The notes below the pieces were generated by a model. It was not told where the DNA came from, ran no database searches, and saw only the letters and a program-made list of their open reading frames with translations. This document shows, piece by piece, positions 25,854 through 34,735 of a DNA stretch of 47,642 nucleotides. A program made the position numbers and the translations under genes. Source of the stretch: Myroides sp. N17-2 (GTDB lineage: Bacteria > Bacteroidota > Bacteroidia > Flavobacteriales > Flavobacteriaceae); contig NZ_NSGJ01000041.1 in NCBI RefSeq assembly GCF_002286775.1, positions 1-47,642 of the forward strand. The letters run 5' to 3'. How positions within the stretch are numbered: the first letter of the stretch is position 1; every line of letters begins with the position of its first letter.

Positions 25854-27302
25854 ATGGAAGAAATTATTAAACAAGTAAATAACCTAATTTGGTCTAACAT
25901 TTTTATTGCACTCTGTCTATGCGCAGGACTTTACTTTACTATCACAACCAAGTTTATCCAGATAAGATACTTTGGACATATGATAAAACTACTGTTTACT
26001 GAGGGTTCCTCTGATAAAGGAGTTAGCCCATTCCAGGCATTTAGTATGGCAATAGCTGGGCGTGTAGGAGTAGGAAATATCGTAGGGGTAGCAACTGCTA
26101 TCGCAGCTGGAGGACCTGGAGCTATATTTTGGATGTGGGCGATAGCATTCTTAGGTAGTGCATCAGCATTTATAGAATCAACATTAGCACAAATATATAA
26201 GGTCGATAAAAATGGACAATATGTAGGAGGTCCAGCATTCTATATCGAGCGAGGGATGAAGAACAAAGCATTCGCTTTATTCTTCTCTATTGTAACGCTT
26301 ATAAGTTGTGGGTTATTTCTGCCAAGTATACAAAGTAACAGTATCGCTGTAAGTATGAATCACGCATTCTCTATACCTACTTGGGCGAGTGGAATAGCTA
26401 TATGTCTATTTCTAGGGTTTTCAGTATTCGGAGGTGCCAAAAAGATGGGACTTATCGCTCAGATAGTTGTACCCTTTATGGCTACTGCTTATATCATTAT
26501 GGCTATCATTATTATCGGATATCACATCCAAGATATACCAAGCGTATTTGCTCTAATTTTTAGATCAGCATTTAATCTTGAATCAGCATTCAGTGGAGTA
26601 TTTGGAGCAGCGATTGCTTGGGGAGTAAAAAGAGGTATCTACTCTAACGAAGCAGGACAAGGTACAGCACCACACGCAGCTGCTGCATCCGAGACATCAC
26701 ATCCTGTAAAACAAGGGTTAGTACAAGCATTCTCAGTATATGTAGATACTTTATTTGTATGTACTGCTACTGCCCTAATGATTTTATTCACTAACTCATA
26801 CAACGTAATTGACGGTTCAGGAAATTATATAGTAGAGCATATGCCAGGTGTAGAAGCAGGTGCAGCATATACAGTAAAAGCTGTCGCATCACACTTCCCT
26901 TTAATCGCGTCACAATTCATAGCTATAGCCTTAACATTCTTTGCTATCACTACTGCTATGTCGTATGTATTCATCGCTGAATCAAACTTCGAGTACTTAA
27001 GCAAAAAGAAAAACATCATACTAAGATGGGGTATGCGTATTATCATATTAGGAATAGTATATTTCGCCTCGATAAGCGAACCTAGTATAGCTTGGGGTAT
27101 TGGAGATATAGGAGTAGGTGCTATGGCGTGGACCAATATTATCGCTATACTTATCCTTAGAAAACCAGCGATGTTAGCACTGAAAGACTATGTAAAACAA
27201 CGTAATGAAGGTAAAGATCCTGTGTTCGAACCAGCTAAAATAGGAATAGAAAACGCTTCTGAAGAATGGGATAAGATAAACGAAAGACGCAAGCATAACT
27301 AA
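25854..27302 (+). CDS. Alanine/glycine:cation symporter (AGCS family)
   Basis: Sodium- or proton-coupled import of small neutral amino acids across the inner membrane. 482 residues, with about ten to eleven hydrophobic helices starting near residue 15. The family signature is clear: GRVGVGNIVGVATAIAAGGP (about 69-88), IFWMWAIAFLGSASAFIEST and SNEAGQGTAPHAAAASETSHP. The C-terminus is charged (EWDKINERRKHN). Monogenic by its spacing; the next gene has its own -7 box. Alanine, glycine or both is likely; the sequence does not decide. Confidence 0.94.
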   Translation: MEEIIKQVNNLIWSNIFIALCLCAGLYFTITTKFIQIRYFGHMIKLLFTEGSSDKGVSPFQAFSMAIAGRVGVGNIVGVATAIAAGGPGAIFWMWAIAFLGSASAFIESTLAQIYKVDKNGQYVGGPAFYIERGMKNKAFALFFSIVTLISCGLFLPSIQSNSIAVSMNHAFSIPTWASGIAICLFLGFSVFGGAKKMGLIAQIVVPFMATAYIIMAIIIIGYHIQDIPSVFALIFRSAFNLESAFSGVFGAAIAWGVKRGIYSNEAGQGTAPHAAAASETSHPVKQGLVQAFSVYVDTLFVCTATALMILFTNSYNVIDGSGNYIVEHMPGVEAGAAYTVKAVASHFPLIASQFIAIALTFFAITTAMSYVFIAESNFEYLSKKKNIILRWGMRIIILGIVYFASISEPSIAWGIGDIGVGAMAWTNIIAILILRKPAMLALKDYVKQRNEGKDPVFEPAKIGIENASEEWDKINERRKHN

Positions 27303-27339
27303 GAATCAGTTTAAAACACTGAGTATTATTAATCTTTCT

Positions 27340-27347
27340 TACCTTTG
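27340..27347 (+). promoter_or_regulatory. -7 box of the GNAT gene at 27369
   Basis: TACCTTTG, 22 bases before the ATG; implies a short leader. Confidence 0.5.
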
Positions 27348-27368
27348 TACTAATTCAAAATAATAAAA

Positions 27369-27929
27369 ATGCACTATACAATTAGACCTGCTAAAAGAGA
27401 AGATTACGATGTAGTTCCTGAATTAATGCTACAAGCAATGGAAGATATCGTTTTTACTCTTATTCAAAAAGAAGATGTAGAAGAAGCGATTAACTTTCTA
27501 ACTATAATGTTCAGAAAGCCTAATAATTTATATAGTTATGAGAATACATTCGTAGCTATAGATGAAGAAGGTGATATCGTAGGTTCTGTAACAGGGTATA
27601 ATGGAGATGATTATATCGCACTTAGAGAACCTGTTTTAGAAGTACTAAGACAACAATATAATAATGATATGATCCCTGAGCCCGAAACAGCAGGAGGTGA
27701 ATACTACTTAGATACTGTAGCTGTATCTCCTATAGTACAAGGAAAAGGTGTCGGTAGCCATTTACTAAAATACGCAGTAGACTATGCTAAATCACAAGGA
27801 CATAAACAAGTAGGTCTAATCGTAGACTTAGAAAACCCTAATGCGATGAAGTTATACACACGTTTAGGTTTTAAACAAGGTGAACAACTAGAGTTCGTAG
27901 GTGGTGATTACTACCATATGTATATATAA
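27369..27929 (+). CDS. GNAT-family N-acetyltransferase
   Basis: 186 residues. The acetyl-CoA-binding motif A is YLDTVAVSPIVQGKGVGSHL (about 117-136, QGKGVG) and the C-terminal GNAT pattern is LENPNAMKLYTRLGFKQGEQ. The N-terminus IRPAKREDYDVVPELML is typical for the family. No relation to the other GNAT in the window (19984-20529), which belongs to a different subgroup. Own promoter and terminator. Substrate unknown. Confidence 0.9.
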   Translation: MHYTIRPAKREDYDVVPELMLQAMEDIVFTLIQKEDVEEAINFLTIMFRKPNNLYSYENTFVAIDEEGDIVGSVTGYNGDDYIALREPVLEVLRQQYNNDMIPEPETAGGEYYLDTVAVSPIVQGKGVGSHLLKYAVDYAKSQGHKQVGLIVDLENPNAMKLYTRLGFKQGEQLEFVGGDYYHMYI

Positions 27930-27935
27930 CACATT

Positions 27936-27965
27936 AATCCTGAGTATAGCTACTCAGGATTTTTT
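27936..27965 (+). terminator. Terminator of the GNAT gene at 27369
   Basis: AATCCTGAGTA (27936-27946) pairs with TACTCAGGATT (27951-27961) around TAGC, then TTTTA. Confidence 0.88.
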
Positions 27966-28118
27966 ATTTATAAAACACTCTAATACTATTAACTATTTAA
28001 GCCATATATCTACTAATAACAACCAATCACATATTCATTGAAATGCTATTCTCTTTTAAAAAAGCAGATATTCGCTAATTTGACGATAATCGGAAGTAAC
28101 CAATTGGCTTTTAATAAT

Positions 28119-28126
28119 TATATTTG
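28119..28126 (+). promoter_or_regulatory. -7 box of ubiE/menG
   Basis: TATATTTG, 17 bases before the ATG at 28143. It lies inside the upstream extension of the frame that opens at 28038, which argues against the longer protein. Confidence 0.55.
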
Positions 28127-28142
28127 TCCAAAATATAATACA

Positions 28143-28871
28143 ATGTCAAAAAATATAACTCCATACGAAGGATCTGAATTAGGTAAGAAGCAACAAGTAG
28201 AACAAATGTTTGATACTATTTCGGGTAACTATGATAGCCTAAATAGAATGATTACTTTTGGTACAGATCAAGGGTGGAGAAGAAAAGTATTGAAATTAGT
28301 ATCTGAACAAAAACCAAATACTATACTAGACATTGCGACAGGTACAGGAGATTTAGCTATTCTACTTTCTAAGACAGACGCACCTAAAATAACAGGACTT
28401 GACTTATCTGCAGGGATGTTAGAAGTAGGAAAACAAAAAATAAAAGCATTAAACTTAGAGAATAGAATCGATATGGTACAAGGTGACTCAGAAAACCTAC
28501 CTTTCGAAGACAACTCTTTTGATGCAATTACAGTAGGTTTTGGTATTAGAAACTTTGAGAATTTAGAGAAAGGATTATCTGAAATATTACGCGTTCTTAA
28601 ACCAGGAGGTATCTTTGTTATATTAGAGACATCTGTTCCTACTAAATTTCCATTTAAACAAGGTTACTTCTTTTATACACAGAATGTAATGCCATTTATG
28701 GGAAAACTGTTCTCTAAAGACCAAAAAGCATATAAGTATTTGTCTGATTCTGCTAAAAATTTCCCTTTTGGAGAAGCTTTAAACAATATTTTAAGAAAAG
28801 TTGGGTTTAAAGATGTAAAGCATCTTCCTCAGACAATGGGAATTGCTACTATTTATTCATCTTCGAAATAA
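28143..28871 (+). CDS. ubiE: Demethylmenaquinone methyltransferase (UbiE/MenG)
   Basis: SAM-dependent methylation of demethylmenaquinone, the last step of menaquinone synthesis; flavobacteria use menaquinone, so the MenG role is the relevant one. 242 residues from the ATG at 28143 (MSKNITPYEG). SAM-binding motif ILDIATGTGD at 61-70; family signatures YDSLNRMITFG and RVLKPGG present. A longer frame opening at 28038 is rejected because it gives a non-homologous extension containing the -7 box. It is followed by porT after one base, so the two are co-transcribed, a flavobacterial gene order. Confidence 0.95.
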   Translation: MSKNITPYEGSELGKKQQVEQMFDTISGNYDSLNRMITFGTDQGWRRKVLKLVSEQKPNTILDIATGTGDLAILLSKTDAPKITGLDLSAGMLEVGKQKIKALNLENRIDMVQGDSENLPFEDNSFDAITVGFGIRNFENLEKGLSEILRVLKPGGIFVILETSVPTKFPFKQGYFFYTQNVMPFMGKLFSKDQKAYKYLSDSAKNFPFGEALNNILRKVGFKDVKHLPQTMGIATIYSSSK

Positions 28872-28872
28872 T

Positions 28873-29670
28873 ATGAAAAGACTAATTGTATTTATTATAA
28901 TCCTATTCGCTAGCTCTCATTCTTATGGGCAATGGATATTTGGAAAGAACCCTTTGCTTAATAAAAGAGATTGGGACAAACAACGTGTGCATTGGGGCTA
29001 CTATCTAGGATTTAATTCTTACAATTATAAATTCAATTACGACGCTGCTTATTATCAGAAGATACAAGAGCTCAAAGAAAAATATCCAAATGACTATACT
29101 GAGCTACAAGTTAAGTCTTCTATAGGTTTTAGCGTTGGTCTTGTCGGAAACTTGCGTTTAATGGAATATTTAGATTTGCGTTTTGAACCAGGTCTAACGT
29201 ATGCCAAACGTGAACTATCGTTTCCAAGAGCATTAATCTATGATTATTATGCTACTAAGCACGAGAACCTTGATCCATCTCAATATGAATTAAATAGTTC
29301 ATCTATAAAATCTACGAGTGCAACGTACTTGCACTTTCCTTTACTTTTAAAATTCTCAGCATTGAGAACAGGTAATATTAGACCCTATGTAGTAGGTGGT
29401 GTATCACTAGACTTAAACTTAGGGGCTAATAATAAAGCTGATGGTGATAACTATGAAGGAATATGGAGAGTAGAGAAACTAACAACTAACTACGAAGTCG
29501 GTGTCGGAGTAGACTTTTACTTTGAGTACTTTAAATTCTCGCCTTCTATACGTGGTGTATTTGGAATCAATGATGAATTGATAAGAGATAAGAGTACTGA
29601 TAGTCCATGGACAGGAAATATAGAATCTATGAAGTCTAGAGGTATATTCGTCAACTTCACATTCCACTAA
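28873..29670 (+). CDS. porT: PorT/SprT type IX secretion-associated outer-membrane protein
   Basis: Membrane component needed for type IX secretion and, in gliding flavobacteria, motility (SprT). I start it at ATG 28873, one base after the ubiE stop, giving 265 residues with a signal peptide (MKRLIVFIIILFASSHSYGQ); the frame extends ten codons into ubiE but those would precede the signal. After it come a PorT-like start WIFGKNPLLNKRDWDKQRVH and GYYLGFNSYNYKF, then alternating beta strands of a small barrel ending in NFTFH. The pairing with ubiE and the nearby TrmH gene agrees with other flavobacteria. Other T9SS genes are not in this window. Confidence 0.9.
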   Translation: MKRLIVFIIILFASSHSYGQWIFGKNPLLNKRDWDKQRVHWGYYLGFNSYNYKFNYDAAYYQKIQELKEKYPNDYTELQVKSSIGFSVGLVGNLRLMEYLDLRFEPGLTYAKRELSFPRALIYDYYATKHENLDPSQYELNSSSIKSTSATYLHFPLLLKFSALRTGNIRPYVVGGVSLDLNLGANNKADGDNYEGIWRVEKLTTNYEVGVGVDFYFEYFKFSPSIRGVFGINDELIRDKSTDSPWTGNIESMKSRGIFVNFTFH

Positions 29671-29695
29671 GAAATATATAAATACATATAAACTA

Positions 29696-29727
29696 AAAAA
29701 GGGGTATCTGATCAGATATCCCTTTTT
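29696..29727 (+). terminator. Terminator of ubiE-porT
   Basis: AAAAAGGGG followed by TATCTGATCAGATA and CCCTTTTTT forms a stem with essentially no loop mismatches and a six-T tract. Confidence 0.88.
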
Positions 29728-29966
29728 TAGTTTAAGTACATTGAGGTATTTGTACGGATTCTGTGCATGTCTCTTGCTGAAGTAAGCCTCCTGAGCAGGA
29801 AACGCTCAATAAATCTGCTCTAAATTCAACATACACCGCAAGATAGAAATTCATAGCACAGTCGTTTTAAATCATCACTGATTCAGTACGAATCCATTTA
29901 AATCTTAACTCCTAAAAGCAAAAAGCATAGACACCTAACCTTGATATCTACTACAAATCCGAAGTA

Positions 29967-30010
29967 ATGATGGAATAATGATAGCAGTATGGTAGCATAA
30001 TGGTCGCATC
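29967..30010. repeat. 11-bp tandem repeats, left array (four units)
   Basis: Units ATGATGGAATA, ATGATAGCAGT, ATGGTAGCATA and ATGGTCGCATC, each exactly 11 bases and increasingly alike toward the centre. The array is the inverse of the right array at 30024-30067. Confidence 0.75.
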
Positions 30011-30023
30011 AAAAAAGAGCTAA

Positions 30024-30067
30024 ACTATGCGACCACTATGCGATCACTATGCGACCATTATGCGACC
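30024..30067. repeat. 11-bp tandem repeats, right array (four units)
   Basis: Units ACTATGCGACC, ACTATGCGATC, ACTATGCGACC and ATTATGCGACC. The 20 bases at 30049-30068 match the reverse complement of 29990-30009 at 19 of 20 positions, so the two arrays can form a long cruciform around a 13-base spacer (30011-30023). Confidence 0.8.
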
Positions 30068-30141
30068 ACTGCCATTTTTTTGGTCAGAAAATCACTAGAT
30101 TTTAGATATATAAAGACTTAATCAGCGCTATACCTCCTAAT

Positions 30142-30196
30142 AAAAAATGTGTTTACTCACCACAGATAACTACTGTAATGAATAAACACATTTTTT
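30142..30196 (-). terminator. Terminator of the TrmH-family gene
   Basis: AAAAAATGTGTTTA (30142-30155) and its exact complement (30183-30196) form a 14-bp stem with a 27-base loop; the long A and T tracts make it bidirectional. It lies 40 bases after the stop of the minus-strand gene. Confidence 0.75.
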
Positions 30197-30235
30197 AGTA
30201 CTTCTGAAAAAGAAATTATCTAGCTAACGTGAGTT

Positions 30236-30970
30236 TTAAAAATTATGTCTTCTAAATTCACTCAAAACTATAGAGGCAGCCATCGCTACATTCAGACTTT
30301 CTGTTTGTTGTAAATTTCCATAACGTGGTATAGCAATCTTCTCTGTTACTAATTCTTCGATCTCTTTAGAGATACCGTTCGCTTCATTTCCCATCACTAT
30401 GATACCGTGATTAACTATATTCTTCTGATAGATATTCTCACCATCCATAAATGTACCATATACTGGTACTTCTCCTCCATCAAGTATTAACGTAGGTAAA
30501 TCTCCATAGACAATATTAACTCTAGAGATAGACCCCATCGTCGCCTGTACTACTTTGGGGTTGTAAACATCCACAGTTTCGTTAGTACATATAATATTTT
30601 TTATACCAAACCAATCACATAGTCTAATAATAGTCCCTAAGTTTCCTGGATCGCGAATATCATCTAGTGCCACTATCAGATCACTATAATCTACTTGTTG
30701 CTCATTTGCACACTTAAATATGGCTAGGCAATTAGAGGTAGTACTTAAAGCTGACATCTTATTTAGATCGTCATTACTCACTAATGTAAGCTGTGAAGTT
30801 GGCACACCAAAATCAAGCTCTTCGGTGCAATAGATATGTTGTAAAACCAAAGAAGATTTTACTAATTCACTGATTACTTTAACACCCTCTGCAATAAAAA
30901 GTTGATGCTCTTTTCTATATTTTTTTTGATGTAAACTCTTAATTAATTTGATTTGGTTTTTCGTAACCAT
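30236..30970 (-). CDS. TrmH/SpoU-family RNA 2'-O-methyltransferase
   Basis: Methylates ribose of a tRNA or rRNA nucleotide with SAM through the knotted SPOUT fold. 244 residues. N-terminal RNA-binding substrate domain (about 5-90: KNQIKLIKSLHQKKYRKEHQ, FIAEGVKVISE), then SPOUT motifs: ALDDIRDPGNLGTIIRLCDW with the catalytic Arg, VMGNEANGIS, and IPRYGNLQQTESLNVAMAAS. The ATG is divergent from tamL, with 39 bases between them. Whether tRNA or 23S rRNA is the target is not evident. Confidence 0.93.
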   Translation of the reverse strand: MVTKNQIKLIKSLHQKKYRKEHQLFIAEGVKVISELVKSSLVLQHIYCTEELDFGVPTSQLTLVSNDDLNKMSALSTTSNCLAIFKCANEQQVDYSDLIVALDDIRDPGNLGTIIRLCDWFGIKNIICTNETVDVYNPKVVQATMGSISRVNIVYGDLPTLILDGGEVPVYGTFMDGENIYQKNIVNHGIIVMGNEANGISKEIEELVTEKIAIPRYGNLQQTESLNVAMAASIVLSEFRRHNF

Positions 30971-30979
30971 AAAAAACTG

Positions 30980-30987
30980 TATTTTTG
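30980..30987 (+). promoter_or_regulatory. -7 box of tamL
   Basis: TATTTTTG, 23 bases before the TTG start at 31010, in the short divergent region with the TrmH gene. Confidence 0.5.
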
Positions 30988-31009
30988 ACTGATAATTGAC
31001 TATACTACT

Positions 31010-33577
31010 TTGAGCAGATTTTTACCAAAAATACTACTAATTCTATTAATGGGCATAAGTTTTTTTTCTTGCTCTATAACAGAGCAAGTGCCGAATGACC
31101 GAGCGCTTTTAATAGATAATACCATTCTTGAAAATGGTAAAAAAACTTCTAAAGAAGAGGTTATAGCGCAGCTATACCAACACCCCAACAGTACTTTTCC
31201 GATGACGAATATGAGACTTCGTCTATATTTGTACAACTTAGCTAAGCCTAATGCTGATTCTTTATACCACATTTGGTTAAAGAATAATCCAGGTAAAGAA
31301 AAGACTCTAACAAGTATATTATCTAAGAAACAAGTAAATCGCTTAGGGGAATCATTCGTTATATCTGGTATTAATAACTTCTTATTAAAAACAGGAGAAG
31401 CACCTGTATTATATGATTCACTAAGAACTAATAAATCACTTACTCGTCTTAAGAATTACTATTTTAACAAAGGATACTTTGATACAAAGATTACTACACA
31501 CTTAGATACAACGGGTATTAAAAAAGTAAAAAACACATACCAAGTATCTACAGGTGAACCTTATGTAATAGACAGTATTAGTACTAATATCACAACAAAA
31601 GAGTTAGAGGATCTTTACAAAACATCTTCATCTAAGAGTAAAATCAAAGAGAATACAGTCTTTGATGTAAAAAACTTCGAAGAAGAAAGAAAAAGACTTG
31701 CAACAGAATTTAGAAACAATGGAGCATATTACTTCCAAGAACTAAATATTCGATATGAAGTAGATACAGTACTAAATAAAAAGAATAAGGCTAATATAGA
31801 ACTTATAGTAGACCCTAGAACTGTCAAATCAGGAGACACACTAATACAAGTTCCTTTTAAAATATATAAAATCAGTGATGTAAATATCTTCACTGATAGC
31901 AGCTCTAAAAATAAAGAGATAGCTTTAGATAGCATCCAATATAATGACTTTAACATCTATAGTTCTACCAAGTTACAGTATAAACCTAAAGCTCTAACTG
32001 ATGCTATTTTCATAACGAAGAATAGTACTTTTAGTGATTTTAGACGTGTACTAACATCTAGATCTATTAGTAATCTACGTATGTTTAACTATCCAGTGAT
32101 AGAATACATCGAAGATAAAAGAGATAGTACAGGCCAGTCTCTAATCAGTAACATTTATCTTACCTCACGCAAGAAGATGACGTTTAATCCATCTTTAGAT
32201 GTGTCTCATTCTAATATCCAAGATTTTGGAATTGGAGGAAGTGTAGGGTTATTGTTCCGAAACGTATTCAAGGGAGCAGAGATACTAGAGATCAACCTAA
32301 AAGGATCGATGGGGTCTTCACGTCAAATGAGTAATCCTAATGATGTATTCTTTAATGTGACAGAATACGGAGGAGATGTAAAACTTACTTTCCCAAGACT
32401 ATTATTTCCAATACGTACAGAAAGCTGGATACCTAAGAGTATGCTACCAACTACATCAATGAGTATAGGTCATACTAAACAACGTAATATTGGTTTAGAT
32501 AAGAACAGCTTCACTGCTATCATTAACTACACTTGGTTACCATCAAGAAGAAACAACTTTAGTGTAGATTTAGCTAATATACAATACATTAGAAACACCA
32601 ATCCTAATAATTATTTTAGTGTATACAAATCATCTTATAAGAGGTTAAATGATATATCTAAGAATTATCACGATGTGAATACAGAATACTATGATGAAAA
32701 TGGAGACTTAACAATCTCTAATGGTGGAAGTAATCTATTCATAAAAGATGCTTTAAACCCTGCCAATCCACTAGGTATTAATCAACAAGACCACAAGGAA
32801 ATTAGCAGTATCGAAGAACGTCGTATTCGTCTATCCGAGAACAACTTAATTATAGCAAGCAATATCACCTTTACTAATACTACGCGTACTAATATCACTG
32901 ATAATGAATTCTATACATTAAAAGCTAAAGTAGAATCAGCAGGAGGATTGATGAATTTACTTATGAATAGTACAAGTTCTAAAATAGGCCCTACAGGTAA
33001 AAAGACTATAATGGATGTGGAGTTCTCACAGTACCTAAAGACAGAAGTAGATTATGTTAAATACTGGGATTTAGGAAAGAAAAGAGTAATCGCTATACGT
33101 GCATTCGCTGGATTAGCTATTCCTTATGGCAATTCAAGTTCGATACCATTCTCTAGAAGTTACTACTCGGGAGGGTCAAATGATAACCGTGGATGGCAAT
33201 CATATAGATTAGGTCCGGGAAGAAGTGGCGGGATAAATGACTTTAACGAAGCGAATATGAAGCTGTTTTTTAGTTCAGAATATCGTTTTAACTTAGGTGG
33301 AAAATGGTATGGAGCATTATTTGTTGATGCTTCTAATGTTTGGAATGTATTTGATGATATCAAAGATGATAATTATACATTCAATGGTGTTTCTTCATTA
33401 AAAGACTTAGCAGTAGCATCAGGACTAGGACTTAGATATGACTTCAGTTTCTTTGTTTTTAGATTAGATATGGGATTCAAAACATATAATCCTTCACAAG
33501 ATAAGAGTCAAAAATGGTTCAAGGAGTTTAACTTCAAAGAAGCAGTGATGAACGTTGGTATTAATTATCCGTTCTAA
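31010..33577 (+). CDS. tamL: TamL-type BamA/TamA-family outer-membrane lipoprotein
   Basis: Omp85-family protein that, with an inner-membrane TamB, is thought to help insert or transport outer-membrane components; Bacteroidota replace TamA by this lipidated form. 855 residues. The start is a TTG at 31010: the next Met (residue 14) would cut away the signal sequence MSRFLPKILLILLMGISFFSC, whose acylated Cys is at 21. POTRA-like segments follow, with INNFLLKTGEAPVLYDSLRT near 120 and FNKGYFDTKI, then a barrel ending VGINYPF with a C-terminal Phe. FSRSYYSGGSNDNRGWQSYRLGPG corresponds to the conserved loop 6 region. tamB is not in the window. Confidence 0.9.
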   Translation: MSRFLPKILLILLMGISFFSCSITEQVPNDRALLIDNTILENGKKTSKEEVIAQLYQHPNSTFPMTNMRLRLYLYNLAKPNADSLYHIWLKNNPGKEKTLTSILSKKQVNRLGESFVISGINNFLLKTGEAPVLYDSLRTNKSLTRLKNYYFNKGYFDTKITTHLDTTGIKKVKNTYQVSTGEPYVIDSISTNITTKELEDLYKTSSSKSKIKENTVFDVKNFEEERKRLATEFRNNGAYYFQELNIRYEVDTVLNKKNKANIELIVDPRTVKSGDTLIQVPFKIYKISDVNIFTDSSSKNKEIALDSIQYNDFNIYSSTKLQYKPKALTDAIFITKNSTFSDFRRVLTSRSISNLRMFNYPVIEYIEDKRDSTGQSLISNIYLTSRKKMTFNPSLDVSHSNIQDFGIGGSVGLLFRNVFKGAEILEINLKGSMGSSRQMSNPNDVFFNVTEYGGDVKLTFPRLLFPIRTESWIPKSMLPTTSMSIGHTKQRNIGLDKNSFTAIINYTWLPSRRNNFSVDLANIQYIRNTNPNNYFSVYKSSYKRLNDISKNYHDVNTEYYDENGDLTISNGGSNLFIKDALNPANPLGINQQDHKEISSIEERRIRLSENNLIIASNITFTNTTRTNITDNEFYTLKAKVESAGGLMNLLMNSTSSKIGPTGKKTIMDVEFSQYLKTEVDYVKYWDLGKKRVIAIRAFAGLAIPYGNSSSIPFSRSYYSGGSNDNRGWQSYRLGPGRSGGINDFNEANMKLFFSSEYRFNLGGKWYGALFVDASNVWNVFDDIKDDNYTFNGVSSLKDLAVASGLGLRYDFSFFVFRLDMGFKTYNPSQDKSQKWFKEFNFKEAVMNVGINYPF

Positions 33578-33593
33578 TTCAAATAATAATTAG

Positions 33594-33601
33594 TATTTTT
33601 G
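33594..33601 (+). promoter_or_regulatory. -7 box of fbaA
   Basis: TATTTTTG, 22 bases before the ATG of the aldolase. Confidence 0.5.
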
Positions 33602-33623
33602 TACAAAATTAAAACACACAACT

Positions 33624-34691
33624 ATGGCTCATAATATTAAACCAGGAGTTGCATTTGGAGATCAAGTGCAAGAGATTTTTAAGTTTGCAAAAGAGCGCGG
33701 GTTTGCTTTACCTGCTGTTAATGTAACAAGTTCTAGTACTATCAATGCTGTACTAGAAACTGCAGCTAAACTAAACTCACCAGTAATTATTCAATTCTCT
33801 AATGGAGGTGCTTCATTCATGGCAGGAAAAGGATTATCTAATGATAATCAAAAATCAGCTATCATAGGAGCTATCGCAGGAGCAAAACTTGTACATACAT
33901 TAGCAGAAGCTTATGGAGTAGCTGTTATCTTACATACTGACCACTGTGCAAAAAAACTTTTGCCTTGGATTGATGGATTGTTAGTAGCAGGAGAAGAACA
34001 CATGAAACAATATGGTAAACCTCTATTCAGTTCACATATGATTGACTTATCAGAGGAGCCTATTAAAGAAAATATAGAGATTTCTAAAACATACTTAGAG
34101 CGTATGGACAAACTAGGTATGACACTAGAAATCGAATTAGGAATTACAGGAGGTGAAGAAGATGGTGTTGATAATACAGATGTTGATTCATCAAGATTAT
34201 ATACACAACCAGAGGAAGTAGACTATGCTTACGAAGAATTATCTAAAGTAAGTAATAGATTCACAATAGCAGCTTCATTTGGTAACGTACATGGTGTTTA
34301 TAAACCAGGTAACGTAAAACTAACACCAGTTATCCTTAAAAATTCTCAAGAATATGTTGCTAAGAAACATAACTTAGGGAATAACCCAGTAGATTTCGTA
34401 TTCCACGGAGGATCTGGTTCTACAGTAGAAGAAATCAGAGAAGCGATAGGTTACGGTGTAATCAAAATGAATATTGATACAGATACTCAGTTTGCTTATA
34501 CAGAAGGAATCAGAGACTATATGGTATCAAAAATAGACTATTTAAAAACTCAAATAGGTAATCCAGAAGGATCAGACGTTCCTAACAAGAAATTCTACGA
34601 TCCTAGAACATGGGTTAGACAAGGAGAATTAACTTTAATCGCTCGATTAGAACAAGCATTCGAAGATTTAAACAACGTAAACACGTTATAA
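33624..34691 (+). CDS. fbaA: Class II fructose-bisphosphate aldolase
   Basis: Zinc-dependent cleavage and formation of fructose 1,6-bisphosphate in glycolysis and gluconeogenesis. 355 residues, the E. coli FbaA subtype. Zinc and catalytic features: ILHTDHCAKK (about 107-116) with the general acid Asp and the zinc His, LEIELGITGGEEDGVDN with acidic zinc ligands, SFGNVHGVYKPGNVKL, and the phosphate-binding FHGGSGSTVEEI. Own -7 box; accD follows after 44 bases with no terminator between, so the two may be co-transcribed. Confidence 0.96.
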   Translation: MAHNIKPGVAFGDQVQEIFKFAKERGFALPAVNVTSSSTINAVLETAAKLNSPVIIQFSNGGASFMAGKGLSNDNQKSAIIGAIAGAKLVHTLAEAYGVAVILHTDHCAKKLLPWIDGLLVAGEEHMKQYGKPLFSSHMIDLSEEPIKENIEISKTYLERMDKLGMTLEIELGITGGEEDGVDNTDVDSSRLYTQPEEVDYAYEELSKVSNRFTIAASFGNVHGVYKPGNVKLTPVILKNSQEYVAKKHNLGNNPVDFVFHGGSGSTVEEIREAIGYGVIKMNIDTDTQFAYTEGIRDYMVSKIDYLKTQIGNPEGSDVPNKKFYDPRTWVRQGELTLIARLEQAFEDLNNVNTL

Positions 34692-34735
34692 TTCCCCCCT
34701 TGCTTTCAAATTAGTATAAACAAAAGAAACATTTT

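Larger units (their letters stand above)
29728..30235. other. 508-bp intergenic region with repeat structure
   Basis: No ORF supported. The left part (29740-29900) holds small inverted repeats, among them CTGTGC/GCACAG and TGAGC/GCTCA, and two related motifs GTACGGATTC and GTACGAATCC about 140 bases apart. The middle holds the 11-bp arrays at 29967-30067 and the right end the TrmH terminator. It is unusually long for this window and separates two genes (porT and the TrmH gene) normally near each other. Confidence 0.5.

Noticed and set aside
28038..28142. Longer ubiE start at 28038
   Set aside because: The extra 35 residues do not look like the family and contain the TATATTTG box; MSKN at 28143 matches the usual start.
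30024..30067. Short spaced repeats as a CRISPR array
   Set aside because: Units are 11 bp with no spacers between them and no cas genes in the window; the inverse array on the left shows a palindromic structure.
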